Shown piece by piece: positions 56,127 through 64,000 of a stretch of 64,000 bases of DNA. Position numbers and translations under genes: made by a program. The notes under the pieces are model-generated. The model was not told the origin of the DNA. It saw nothing but the letters and a program-made list of their open reading frames with translations, and did not search any database. The DNA is from Vibrio sp. 99-8-1 (GTDB lineage Bacteria; Pseudomonadota; Gammaproteobacteria; Enterobacterales; Vibrionaceae): the NCBI RefSeq assembly GCF_013114595.1, contig NZ_VTXE01000021.1, positions 22,955 to 86,954 on the forward strand. The letters run 5' to 3'. The stretch's first letter is position 1. Each line of letters starts with the position of its first letter.

Positions 56127-56502
56127 GACCTTGATATAAACATTCGATACTCAATTTTTCCTCCAATAGAAACTTATAGTCAATCACTTACATATAAAAA
56201 TGAGGTATCTGTTCTAGCCAATTAGAGTAGCACGGCAATTTGCTGCGGAACCTTCAAGTGTATCCTTCAAAGACAAGCACCTTAAGCAGAAGATTTGTGG
56301 TCACAAGCTTTTTAAAGGGACCGTCGCTTTATGTTCGTCGCTTTATGTAACTAAGTCCAGATGTGTTAGTTTCTTTTACTCAATTTGTGCAGTATCAAAC
56401 CGCCATTGCTTCAGTATGGGTTACTCCCAAATGGATAGATGGAGTAAAGGAAAAAAGCATCATTTAAAAAATAACGCTATTTCCTTCAAAAGGCAGGTGG
56501 AT
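56127..56502. other. Intergenic region upstream of the NACHT-like gene
   Basis: This 376-base gap holds the promoter region of the NACHT-like gene and a tandem 14-base REP-like repeat at 56317-56349. No coding sequence can be supported. Confidence 0.5.
56317..56349 (+). repeat. REP-like element with a 14-base tandem repeat
   Basis: GGGAC followed by two adjacent copies of CGTCGCTTTATGT(T/A) (56322-56335 and 56336-56349). The GGGAC plus tandem-unit layout is the same as at 59185-59215. Confidence 0.75.
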
Positions 56503-56985
56503 TCACTTTAGGATAACTGCAGTCACGAATAGGCCTAATCCGTAGAAACTGTGTGCTAATAAGCTTAATCCCCTAGCCTTCCACGGAGAGGGCGTTTTAC
56601 TTGCTGCAATCCCAAAGCCTAGACATGGTTGGATGATGAAGAAAGGAAAAATCAGGGTCACAATACCGGTGTTCAGAGCGACTATCATACTTGGATCAGC
56701 TAGCCACGCTTCTCCCATCAGTAATACAAGAATCAAAGCGAAAACAATGCCTATCAAATAATGTAGGCTCCAACCCAAAAACACTTCTCCCTTGACTGGT
56801 GGCGTAGCCATGATTGGGCGATGGATTAGTTTTCCCCTTGGAATTAAAACTACCCATCGTGCTACAAGTGCGTAGTTAAGAGATGGAATACCTAATAGTC
56901 GTTTTTGCAACAAAGCCCATGCATCCATAATTATAGTGGCGCCAATACCCACCAGAATTGTCTGTAACCAAATTGATATATCCAA
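56503..56985 (-). CDS. DUF2938 membrane protein (TTG start)
   Basis: A membrane protein of about 160 residues with four hydrophobic segments, matching DUF2938 (GATIIMDAWALLQKRLLGIP, then HYLIGIVFALILVLL and ASKTPSPWKARGLS). The start is probably TTG at 56983-56985: it follows AAGGA by 7 bases and yields MDISIWLQTILVG, the usual family beginning, whereas the ATG codons upstream lie at or before the predicted transcription start. The promoter has a 19-base spacer, typical of MerR control, and the MerR gene is divergent. Function unknown. Confidence 0.82.
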   Translation of the reverse strand: MDISIWLQTILVGIGATIIMDAWALLQKRLLGIPSLNYALVARWVVLIPRGKLIHRPIMATPPVKGEVFLGWSLHYLIGIVFALILVLLMGEAWLADPSMIVALNTGIVTLIFPFFIIQPCLGFGIAASKTPSPWKARGLSLLAHSFYGLGLFVTAVILK

Positions 56986-57032
56986 GCGATGTTCCTTATT
57001 GTATTTCTTCATGAATTTGATAGATTGCAAGC

Positions 57033-57063
57033 ATGATACAACTTGAAGTCGACTTTAAGTCAA
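57033..57063 (-). promoter_or_regulatory. MerR-type promoter and operator of the DUF2938 gene
   Basis: On the minus strand, TTGACT (57058-57063) and TATCAT (57033-57038) are separated by 19 bases. The spacer holds a 20-base near-perfect palindrome (57041-57060, ACTTGAAGTCGACTTTAAGT). Overlong spacers with a central dyad are the hallmark of promoters that MerR-family activators untwist. Confidence 0.8.
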
Positions 57064-57074
57064 GGGTGAATTTT

Positions 57075-57449
57075 ATGGATATTGCAGAGGTGTCTCGTGA
57101 GTCTGGGTTAAAACCTTCAACACTGAGATATTATGAAAAGCTTGGGCTTATTCAGCCTATAGGTAGAAAAGGGCTTCGGCGGCAGTACGCACAAAATGTA
57201 TTGAACAAATTGAGCATTATCTCTTTGGGCCGAATGGCGGGATTGTCGCTAAGTGAAATCTCAGCGATGTTCGATAAAAACGATGAATTAGCGATCGATC
57301 GAGCATTACTCACGCAAAAAACGATAGAAATTGATGCGCAGATTAAACGGTTACAAGCTATACGAGATAGTCTTAATCATGTCGCAAATTGCCCAGAACC
57401 ATCTCACTTAGAGTGCCCGTCATTCCAGAAAATGATGAAATCGGTCTAA
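57075..57449 (+). CDS. MerR-family transcriptional regulator
   Basis: A 124-residue regulator: N-terminal winged helix MDIAEVSRESGLKPSTLRYY, then EKLGLIQPIGRKGLRRQY and a C-terminal dimerisation coil (about 75-110). The short tail has two Cys residues (NCPEPSHLECPSF), which could bind metal or sense redox state. The start at ATG 57075 follows AAGGGTG; a longer frame from 57033 would run into the operator. Its likely target is the divergent DUF2938 gene. Confidence 0.88.
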   Translation: MDIAEVSRESGLKPSTLRYYEKLGLIQPIGRKGLRRQYAQNVLNKLSIISLGRMAGLSLSEISAMFDKNDELAIDRALLTQKTIEIDAQIKRLQAIRDSLNHVANCPEPSHLECPSFQKMMKSV

Positions 57450-57450
57450 A

Positions 57451-57467
57451 GTAAGACTCCTGTCCCC
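57451..57467 (-). repeat. REP-like element copy
   Basis: The minus strand reads GGGGACAGGAGTCTTAC, matching the 59185-59215 element (GGGACAGGCGTCTTA) with one change. Nothing else is recognised in the 280-base gap 57450-57729. Confidence 0.6.
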
Positions 57468-57729
57468 GCAATCCATTGGATTCGAGGTCACAGACCTGAG
57501 CTTTATCAACCTCTAACACTTCAAGGCAATAAACTATCACCTTTCCATGCAAAATTTTCAGAACAGAAAGCAAAGCCTAAATGATCGATTCAAACAAGCT
57601 ATTTTCATTAATGGCTAGTACAAGTATGGAAGCTTAGCCGGAGGGAAATATTTCGCTGATATTTTTGCATTAAACCTTAACAAATAATAGAGAAAAACGA
57701 GTCAGCGATATTACATCCATGGTCATTTT

Positions 57730-58455
57730 TTATATGCATTTTACCTGTGGAACCCAAATATAACCGTGCGTTGCGTCGCCATAAGTCGTACTTGAAATTC
57801 GAACCTGATACAACGCCGCGATATACAAACATATGATTGCATCTAAAGCATCTTCGTTACTCTTAAGAGCTTTACCTTTTAGGCTCCCTATATAAAGTTC
57901 TGACAGCAGTACTTTGACTTGTTCTGGAATTTGCAGCGATAGTACACTTGAGTTTTCAAGAGCCAAGATAAAACTTGCGAGTTTTATCTGACCCGCTTTC
58001 TTATCCGCTACACTGCCCTTCTTATAAGCATGTCTCTCTGGTAACCCAAAACACTCAATGATAGCTGGATGAGGATAGCACTCTATTTGCCATCGTTCCG
58101 AAGATAAATGTTCGTATCCTAATGACCGCAAAGATGACGAGAGTTTTACACTCAGGGCGTCAGGGTAAAGAGAAAGATTTGAAGTATGGCAGGACGCTTT
58201 TCTTGACCCGTAGTCACGACTAAGTGACTTCTCACATTCCCTTTGGCCAGTTTGATTCTCGATTACCAACGGAGCATCAATTGCTATCCCAGATATTTCT
58301 TTTTGATTCGCAACTACTTCTAAAATGTTAGACATACCCAAAATATCAGGATCCAGCAGATCCAATATCAAATCACTTCCACTCAAAGTCCCTATAGCAA
58401 TAGCTGACGGGTTCTTGTCACCATGCCACGCTAAGTCAATTCCTGCTAACTTCAT
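57730..58455 (-). CDS. DUF429 protein (predicted RNase H-like nuclease fold)
   Basis: A 241-residue soluble protein of the DUF429 type: GIDLAWHGDKNPSAIAIG at the N-terminus (first acidic residue of an RNase H-like core), GIAIDAPLVIENQTGQRECE, IECYPHPAIIECFG and a C-terminal SNEDALDAIICLYIAALY. Acidic residues (Asp7, Asp in IDAPL, Asp in EDALDA) are placed as in RNase H-fold enzymes. The ATG follows AAGGGGAAGTT. It diverges from a toxin-antitoxin pair. Function is unproven. Confidence 0.82.
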   Translation of the reverse strand: MKLAGIDLAWHGDKNPSAIAIGTLSGSDLILDLLDPDILGMSNILEVVANQKEISGIAIDAPLVIENQTGQRECEKSLSRDYGSRKASCHTSNLSLYPDALSVKLSSSLRSLGYEHLSSERWQIECYPHPAIIECFGLPERHAYKKGSVADKKAGQIKLASFILALENSSVLSLQIPEQVKVLLSELYIGSLKGKALKSNEDALDAIICLYIAALYQVRISSTTYGDATHGYIWVPQVKCI

Positions 58456-58600
58456 AACTTCCCCTTTCTAGCATTAGTGCCAAACGTTACAAATTTGCTT
58501 GAATTTCTTTTTAAATTGCCTTTCGCACGATTTAATCAGATTGAACATTTCGCACAAACATTTATACTCTTAACTAACCATCTAAGTCTGGAGCTTTAAC

Positions 58601-58843
58601 ATGCACACATTAACAGCAAATGATGCTAAACGTAATTTTGGCGAACTACTTCTAAATGCTCAGCGAGAGCCTGTTAAAATTAGCAAAAACAGTAAAGATG
58701 CTGTCGTTGTTATGTCCATTAAAGACTACCAAGAACTTGAAGCCATGAAAGCGGATTACATCAAACTTTGCTTTGAGGCTGCAGAAGAAGACCTTGCGCA
58801 AGGTAATGTCGTTGATGGCGAAACATTCTTAAAAAACCTGTAA
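58601..58843 (+). CDS. Phd/YefM-type antitoxin
   Basis: An 80-residue antitoxin: N-terminal DNA-binding fold (LTANDAKRNFGELLLNAQ, then VVVMSIKDYQELE) and an acidic C-terminal tail that would neutralise the toxin. It lies 8 bp before a ParE/RelE-like toxin gene on the same strand. The pair normally represses its own promoter, which must lie in 58456-58600. Confidence 0.92.
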   Translation: MHTLTANDAKRNFGELLLNAQREPVKISKNSKDAVVVMSIKDYQELEAMKADYIKLCFEAAEEDLAQGNVVDGETFLKNL

Positions 58844-58851
58844 CCTTAAAT

Positions 58852-59151
58852 ATGCAAACGAAAAAGTTTAAGCTAAGCAAGTTGGCACAAAATCATTTGC
58901 GTAAAATCAAAAGCTACACCGTTACAAACTTTTCTGAGTTACAATGGAACAGCTACAGAGACAGCCTACTTACTTCTTTTCAAATGCTTGCTGATAACCC
59001 AGCAGTTGGTAGAAGCTGTGATGAGCTGTACCCATATGGATTCTACTTCCCAGTAGGAAAGCACACAGCCTACTTTACCAAAGAAGATGGTTTTATCCTG
59101 ATCGTTGCCGTTCTTGGTCAGTCACAATTACCTCAGAACCATTTGAAATAA
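58852..59151 (+). CDS. ParE/RelE-family toxin
   Basis: A 99-residue toxin of the RelE/ParE superfamily: KLSKLAQNHLRKIKSYT, the middle segment FQMLADNPAVGRSCDEL and the C-terminal strand YFTKEDGFILIVAVLGQSQ. The GRSCDELYPYGFYFPVGKH segment is ParE-like, so gyrase is the likelier target than the ribosome, but this cannot be settled from sequence. It follows its antitoxin by 8 bp. Confidence 0.92.
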   Translation: MQTKKFKLSKLAQNHLRKIKSYTVTNFSELQWNSYRDSLLTSFQMLADNPAVGRSCDELYPYGFYFPVGKHTAYFTKEDGFILIVAVLGQSQLPQNHLK

Positions 59152-59184
59152 TATTCACACTTTAATAATGACAGTTCGAATGTT

Positions 59185-59215
59185 AAGTAAGACGCCTAAA
59201 TAAGACGCCTGTCCC
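59185..59215 (-). repeat. REP-like element with tandem unit
   Basis: The minus strand reads GGGAC followed by AGGCGTCTTATTT and AGGCGTCTTACTT, two adjacent near-identical units. It has the same layout as the copy at 56317-56349. Confidence 0.75.
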
Positions 59216-59344
59216 ACTGTTCGTTTCCGTAATCTCGCAATCCGGAAATCCGCAGCGCCAACCAGTTCACTTTGTAGATTCATGTTGTCACGATTTGATG
59301 AGGTTTTATTCGGGGAAAATGGGGGAAAGCTCCCCCAAGTTAAT

Positions 59345-60520
59345 TTAAGCGGTCGTTTGCGAAGGTTTTATCGCAACGGAAATAGGGTCTGGCTCAATCA
59401 GTTTTTTCACGACCAGAATGAACCCACCTGTCATGATCAAGTTTAGCGCCAATGCTAACATTGAGATGGTGATAATCGGTCCACCAAAACCGTAGCTTAA
59501 GCTGATCATGATAACACCTGCTCCCACTTCTCCTCGCGGACACATTGCTAATGAAAGGGCTAAACGCTCCTTTAGGCTAGCCTCTTTTCTATAACAAAAT
59601 AGCGGAAACATTTTTCCTATGTTAGCGATAAGAGTGATCCAGAGAACATGTTTCGCAATTTCACGAATTCCCATAGAGTCGACGGTTGTTATTAAGCTTG
59701 TTGATTCCACAACGGGCTCTACCGAACCAAACACCTGCGGAAGAGAAAGCCCTACAAGAACCATAAAGCTACCAGCCACCGCCGTTGATACGCTTTCGTC
59801 ACGCTTGGACTGATGTTGAGATTTCATCAAACAACCTAGAACGAATGCGGGTAGCAACACTTCGAAATGCACACTCGACTTGATATAGAAAAGCTCACAC
59901 GCTAACGCAATGACAATCGAATAGATCAAAAGCATTGGAGCACTAGACGGAATCTTCCATTGGTGCAAATAGTAATAACCTAACGCCAACATAGCGAACA
60001 TCAGCACCACTGTAATTCCCATCATCGGATTCCAACCAATCACGAGAATAGAGAGAGGGATCATCAATAACACGGTATCGAGATCATCAAATATTGCCAG
60101 CACTCTTGCCTTAGCAAAAACCCAAGTGGCTCCTAAGCCCGCAGCGGCCAACATGGCAAACAGCACCCCAGCAGAGGTAGGGGCAGCAAAACGGCCTATG
60201 ATAAATAACTCTTTCCATACATCTGCGTTGCTCCACATACTTTGTGGAAAAAGAACAAACAGAAAGTAGAGTGTCACACCAAGCCAAGGAAACGTCGCGG
60301 TTGTCATTGCAACCACATAATCCCAGCCATATTGTTTCAGGTTATTCTTATTGATTTCGAACTCACGCCCAACGTTTATCATGATATAGCTCAGCGCTAT
60401 CATCGTCAGGACAAGGATAGCGGGCTTAAAGCTAGCGTAGCTATCAATAAGAGCAGGCAATAACTGTGACATTACCAGCCCACTCAGTAGTAAAATAGAA
60501 TAGATAAGTACTTTATACAT
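59345..60520 (-). CDS. Cation/proton antiporter-like membrane protein
   Basis: A 391-residue integral membrane protein with about 11-12 hydrophobic segments, resembling CPA2-type sodium/proton exchangers: ALSYIMINVGREFEIN (like the MxxxGxEF segment), AFVLGCLMKS and CPRGEVGAGVIMISL. The start was set at ATG 60518-60520, which follows GGAGTAGCTTG; a longer frame begins at 60556. A hairpin (60540-60563) lies just upstream of this start. It follows a P-type ATPase and a small open frame on the same strand. The ion transported is not certain. Confidence 0.82.
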   Translation of the reverse strand: MYKVLIYSILLLSGLVMSQLLPALIDSYASFKPAILVLTMIALSYIMINVGREFEINKNNLKQYGWDYVVAMTTATFPWLGVTLYFLFVLFPQSMWSNADVWKELFIIGRFAAPTSAGVLFAMLAAAGLGATWVFAKARVLAIFDDLDTVLLMIPLSILVIGWNPMMGITVVLMFAMLALGYYYLHQWKIPSSAPMLLIYSIVIALACELFYIKSSVHFEVLLPAFVLGCLMKSQHQSKRDESVSTAVAGSFMVLVGLSLPQVFGSVEPVVESTSLITTVDSMGIREIAKHVLWITLIANIGKMFPLFCYRKEASLKERLALSLAMCPRGEVGAGVIMISLSYGFGGPIITISMLALALNLIMTGGFILVVKKLIEPDPISVAIKPSQTTA

Positions 60521-60539
60521 CAAGCTACTCCGAAAGATA

Positions 60540-60563
60540 ACAGCCACTGAATTCAATGGCTGT
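60540..60563 (-). promoter_or_regulatory. Leader hairpin before the antiporter
   Basis: A 7-bp stem ACAGCCA/TGGCTGT (60540-60546 with 60557-60563) a few bases upstream of the antiporter ribosome binding site. It could affect translation. Confidence 0.45.
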
Positions 60564-60585
60564 AGTTTGGTTTAAACGGGACGGA

Positions 60586-60678
60586 TTAACTTGAGCAGCT
60601 TGCTATTAAAGTCAAACTACCAAAATAACCCAAGAAGAACTTCGCAAAGGTTTTGTTCGCCTTATCTTCATCTCTCAT
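60586..60678 (-). CDS. Possible 30-residue small protein
   Basis: ATG at 60676-60678 follows AAGGGG by five bases and opens a 30-codon frame beginning MRDEDKANKTFAKFFLGYFG and ending SLTLIASCSS. It has a charged N-terminus and a short hydrophobic centre, as in small membrane-associated peptides. It lies between the P-type ATPase and the antiporter on the same strand. I cannot assign it to a family. Confidence 0.5.
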   Translation of the reverse strand: MRDEDKANKTFAKFFLGYFGSLTLIASCSS

Positions 60679-60710
60679 GTTTACCCCTTATTTTGCTTGT
60701 GATACTTATG

Positions 60711-60742
60711 TTTAGGGGTGAGATAGATTTCTCACCCCTAAA
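60711..60742. terminator. Strong hairpin after the P-type ATPase gene
   Basis: A perfect 13-bp G+C-rich stem (60711-60723 with 60730-60742, 6-base loop) just past the ATPase stop. There is no U-run on the minus strand, so it may act as a message end, attenuator or stabiliser. Confidence 0.7.
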
Positions 60743-60744
60743 AT

Positions 60745-63498
60745 TTAAACAAACTTCGTTTTGGTTAGCTCTTTCAGTCCTGACAGGACAATTGTTGGCA
60801 GAGCTGAAACCAGAATAACGACAATAAGATGCGTTCCACTTAATGCTTCAGTACCAAAAATCACTTGACCGATACCAGAGTAGATAACACTCAGTGATAA
60901 CGTTGCAGATAGAGCAACCGCACCTAACAGCTTGGTGTTAGTGAATGGATTTTTACGGAACAGCGACGTGAATGTTCTTGAATCAAACAGGTGCCACAGT
61001 TGAGCAAAAATCAACATCATAAATGCCATTGTTTGCGCATACGCCGAGCCATAGCCAGCTTGCAGAGCCCAACTAAATGCTAGGTAACTCATTCCGCCTA
61101 ATGCTAAACCACGTACCACAATTCGCGTACCTAGGTGATCACTGAAGAAGCCTTCGTTACGTTTACGAGGTTTACGCTCCATCAAATCTTTCTCTTCAGG
61201 CTCAACACCTAAAGCAAGTGCAGGAAGACCATCAGAAACCAGGTTAATCCAGAGAATCATTAATGGCGTCAGTGGCAAAATCGCCTCTGGTCCCATTGCC
61301 AGAAATGCAAACAGAATAACCGAGACTTCACCTACGTTAGCGGTTAACGCTTGACGAATAAACTTACGCAGGTTATCGAATATCTGACGCCCTTGGCGAA
61401 CCGCTTTCACAATGGTGCTAAAGTTGTCATCCAGTAAAATAAGATCACCCGAATCTTTAGCCACCGATGTTCCTGTGATGCCCATTGCAACACCGATATC
61501 CGCTCGACGAAGTGCTGGAGCGTCGTTAACGCCATCCCCTGTCATTGCGGCAACTTCGTTGTTGTATTGCTGTGCCTGTACGATGCGCAGTTTATGCTCT
61601 GGTGTAACACGAGCAAACACGGCAACCTGTGGACAGATTTCACGAAGATCGTCATCGCTCATATCATCCAGTTCACTACCAGTTACGACCTTATCTTCCT
61701 CACTACGAATGATGCCGATATCGCGAGCAATCGCTGCCGCTGTCACCGCATGGTCACCGGTGATCATTACTGTTCTTACACCTGCGTCATAACAGCTATC
61801 AATAGCTTCACGAACTTCAGGACGTGGTGGATCCATGATGCCAAACAGGCCTAGAATGGTAACGTCTTTCTCTAGCTCTTCTGGATCCTTCTTCAGGTCT
61901 TCTTCGGACAGTTCACGGTAACCAACCGCAAGAGTACGTAACGCTTGGTCAGCAAAATCATGTATTGCTGCTTCGTAGTTAATCACTAGCTCTTCTGCAG
62001 GGTTAGTTGCAAGGGCTAGGTTTCCGTCTGTTGATGTCGCACAATGGTCAATGATCGCGCCATCAGACATAAATGCAGAAGCTTTACCAAGTACAACATC
62101 TGGTGCTCCCTTAATGGCGAGGAAAAGCTGTCCCGTTTGTGAGCGGACAATGACAGATGCCATCTTACGAGCAGAATCAAATGGGTATCTTTCCACAATG
62201 GTAAACATACCGCTGTCTTTAATCTCTTGCTGATTTAAACCGGCTTTACTTGCAGCAACAATGAGCGCACCCTCGGTTGGATTACCACGAACGCGTGAGT
62301 TATCTCCATCTTGAATGTATTCCGCTTCATTACATAAAGTTGCTACCGTCAACCCATGTAGCATTTCAGGGCTGTCGTTCACTTTTGTAGCGTGTGACAC
62401 AGGTTTAAACTCACCTTCCGGAGAGAACCCCTTGCCACTGACTTCCCACTGACGGCCGCTTGCGTCATAGGCTTTCATAACTTGCATTTGGTTTTGGGTT
62501 AAGGTGCCGGTTTTATCGGAACAAATAACCGTTGTTGAGCCTAGAGTTTCTATTGCTGATAGGCTTTTTGCTAGCGCATTATTCTTGACCATGCGGGCAG
62601 AACCCATCGTTAATACGATAGAGATAACCGTTGGTAATCCTTCAGGTATTGCTGCAACTGAAAGTGAAATACCAGTATTGAGAATTTCCAGCCAAGGCAT
62701 TCCATAAGTAAGCCCGATAGCACAAATTACCGCAACAACGCCCAATGCAGCCACCATCAAAATCTTAGCAATGGTATCCATACGCTCTTGCATTGGCGTT
62801 TTTGTTTCTTCTGTGTTGCTCATCATATCGGCAATATGACCAACTTCGGTTTGCATACCAATTGTGGTAACAACACCGACACCACTACCTGACGTCACCA
62901 TAGTGGTCATAAAGCCCATGTTCACTTGATCGCCAAGACCAATATGATCATCCTCTAGCGCAGCTGATGACTTATCAACGGGCTCGGACTCTCCGGTCAA
63001 TGCCGCTTCATCGATAGACAGTCTATTCGATTCAATAATGCGAATGTCGGCGGCAAGAATGTCACCCGTATTGACTTTTAATATGTCACCGGGAACCAGT
63101 TCCTTAGCCTGTACATCAACCCATTCACCATTACGCCTCACTTGCGCGGTGGGTGCTGCCATTTCACGCAGTGCTTCCATTCCTTTTTGAGCTTTAAACT
63201 CCTGCCAAAAAGCAATAATGGCGTTAATAAATATAATTACTGTGATTGCAACAGCATCAATTATATGGCCAGTAAAAAAAGAGACGATTGCGCCTATTCC
63301 CAAAATAAAAATCAGCGGATTTTTGAACTGATGTAAAAAAAGTTCAAGCGCGGATTTTTTATCTTGCTCATCTAATTCGTTCGCACCATATTGAGCCTGA
63401 CGTTCTTTCACTTCGTCTGTTGATAAACCTTGCTCAACTGTTGTACCCATCATAGATAAGGTATTATCAACCTCTTCAATAAACCATTTTTTTGTCAT
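60745..63498 (-). CDS. P2-type cation-transporting ATPase (calcium-type)
   Basis: ATP-driven cation exporter of the SERCA/PMA1-like group. Motifs in order: TGES (168-171), the membrane motif PEGLP (285-289), the phosphorylated Asp in DKTGT (328-332), KGAPD, the hinge TGDGVNDAPALRRADIGVAMG, and a C-terminal six-helix membrane region. Residue 1 was set at ATG 63496-63498 (MTKKWF), which follows GGAG by six bases; a TTG four codons upstream is less likely. The 917 residues suit bacterial Ca2+-type pumps; Na+ or Mn2+ cannot be excluded. It precedes an antiporter gene in the same direction. Confidence 0.93.
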   Translation of the reverse strand: MTKKWFIEEVDNTLSMMGTTVEQGLSTDEVKERQAQYGANELDEQDKKSALELFLHQFKNPLIFILGIGAIVSFFTGHIIDAVAITVIIFINAIIAFWQEFKAQKGMEALREMAAPTAQVRRNGEWVDVQAKELVPGDILKVNTGDILAADIRIIESNRLSIDEAALTGESEPVDKSSAALEDDHIGLGDQVNMGFMTTMVTSGSGVGVVTTIGMQTEVGHIADMMSNTEETKTPMQERMDTIAKILMVAALGVVAVICAIGLTYGMPWLEILNTGISLSVAAIPEGLPTVISIVLTMGSARMVKNNALAKSLSAIETLGSTTVICSDKTGTLTQNQMQVMKAYDASGRQWEVSGKGFSPEGEFKPVSHATKVNDSPEMLHGLTVATLCNEAEYIQDGDNSRVRGNPTEGALIVAASKAGLNQQEIKDSGMFTIVERYPFDSARKMASVIVRSQTGQLFLAIKGAPDVVLGKASAFMSDGAIIDHCATSTDGNLALATNPAEELVINYEAAIHDFADQALRTLAVGYRELSEEDLKKDPEELEKDVTILGLFGIMDPPRPEVREAIDSCYDAGVRTVMITGDHAVTAAAIARDIGIIRSEEDKVVTGSELDDMSDDDLREICPQVAVFARVTPEHKLRIVQAQQYNNEVAAMTGDGVNDAPALRRADIGVAMGITGTSVAKDSGDLILLDDNFSTIVKAVRQGRQIFDNLRKFIRQALTANVGEVSVILFAFLAMGPEAILPLTPLMILWINLVSDGLPALALGVEPEEKDLMERKPRKRNEGFFSDHLGTRIVVRGLALGGMSYLAFSWALQAGYGSAYAQTMAFMMLIFAQLWHLFDSRTFTSLFRKNPFTNTKLLGAVALSATLSLSVIYSGIGQVIFGTEALSGTHLIVVILVSALPTIVLSGLKELTKTKFV

Positions 63499-64000
63499 TG
63501 TTTTCTCCAATAGAAAATAAGTTAGCTACTTACCTGCCAATACAGCAAATAATAACAAGCAACTAACAAAGATATTCCTCTCTCACTCAATATAAATACT
63601 TGCACACTAGTACAAAATAAATTGAACTCCAATCCATAAAGAGAGAGAAATATAATTTAAGAATATTTGGGACAGCCATTAAATTAACTAAAAAAATTAT
63701 TCGTGTAATTATTATTTGGATAGCACAAGTGCAGTTCAGGAGCATTCATTGATTAAAATCAAGCATTTCACCTAAATTGCCAAATTGATCCAATACAATT
63801 GAAACAAAATGTAAATAACATTACGTCCTAACAGAATTATAAACTCAGTATTTCCGAGGCTTTCCAGCCATTAAAGGCCAAATCATTCATGCGACTAGTT
63901 AGACATAAGGAATCATTCATCCAGATAATTGAAATATTACTCAGTTCTTAAACAATAATCCTAGAAATAGTCTGAATAATAAAAAAGGCAGCCTTAGGGC
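63499..64000. other. Upstream region of the ATPase, no gene seen
   Basis: About 500 bases of A+T-rich sequence at the right edge. It contains the ribosome binding site of the ATPase and presumably its promoter. The last bases (AAAAAAGGCAGCCTTAGGGC) may start a terminator of a gene beyond the window. No coding sequence is supported. Confidence 0.5.

Noticed and set aside
1..64000. CRISPR array, rRNA operon, tRNA genes, complete insertion sequence, prophage genes
   Set aside because: No regularly spaced repeats, rRNA stretches, cloverleaf structures, full transposase or phage structural genes were recognised on either strand.

Overview
The window reads as a chromosome segment from a marine Gammaproteobacterium, most likely a Vibrio. 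The evidence is the Vibrio-type citrate fermentation genes, the proteins resembling vibrio chemotaxis, DUF1566 and toxin-antitoxin families, and the moderate A+T content. The species cannot be named from the sequence alone.

Layout. 1-13 kb is housekeeping and sensing: an OmpR-type two-component pair (the kinase runs off the left edge), a glucose-type PTS IICB permease, a membrane diguanylate cyclase paired with a secreted nucleotidase-like protein, an HBM-type chemoreceptor, a Bcr/CflA drug exporter with a divergent MarR regulator, and a DUF1566 lipoprotein divergent from a membrane-bound AraC regulator. 14.6-22.4 kb holds citrate lyase (citD-E-F-X-G plus a downstream FAH-like gene) and its sensor pair citA-citB. 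23-36.5 kb is a myo-inositol catabolism block (iolG, iolB, iolD, iolE, a fused iolC kinase-aldolase, a GntP-family permease, an Fe-type alcohol dehydrogenase, an RpiR regulator, an inositol-monophosphatase-like enzyme and an MFS carrier), followed at 36.5-38.9 kb by two PI-PLC-like genes. 39-49.6 kb resumes the citrate system: a second CitA-like kinase, the sodium-pumping oxaloacetate decarboxylase oadG-A-B, a second citX, citC and the tricarboxylate transporter tctC-B-A. 50-59 kb is accessory DNA: a PLD-like protein, a 1422-residue NACHT-like NTPase with a C-terminal PD-(D/E)XK nuclease, a MerR/DUF2938 pair, a DUF429 gene and a Phd/ParE toxin-antitoxin pair, with REP-like repeats scattered between them. 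59.3-63.5 kb is a cation-handling cluster: a calcium-type P-type ATPase, a possible 30-residue protein and a cation/proton antiporter.

How the genes work together. Citrate would enter through TctABC, be cleaved by citrate lyase (activated by CitC, CitX and CitG) to acetate and oxaloacetate, and the oxaloacetate would be decarboxylated by OadGAB with Na+ export. A shared 20-21 base motif lies upstream of citD, citA, citC, oadG and the second citX, always in the same orientation to the gene, with a weaker match at tctC. It is a good candidate for the CitB operator. In the inositol block, a GAAA-N6-TTT(C/T) element occurs upstream of iolC, iolB, the GntP permease, the dehydrogenase and the IMPase gene, which suggests one RpiR/IolR-type regulon. 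The two PI-PLC-like enzymes beside an IMPase and a carrier suggest that the block may feed on phosphatidylinositol head groups.

The most unusual observations are: the second CitA kinase has Asp in place of the phosphoacceptor His and has no adjacent response regulator; the secreted nucleotidase has lost its metal/catalytic residues but kept its nucleotide-binding domain, and is paired with a periplasm-sensing diguanylate cyclase; the NACHT-like protein with a C-terminal nuclease is a candidate defence gene; and the citrate locus is split by the inositol/PI-PLC block.
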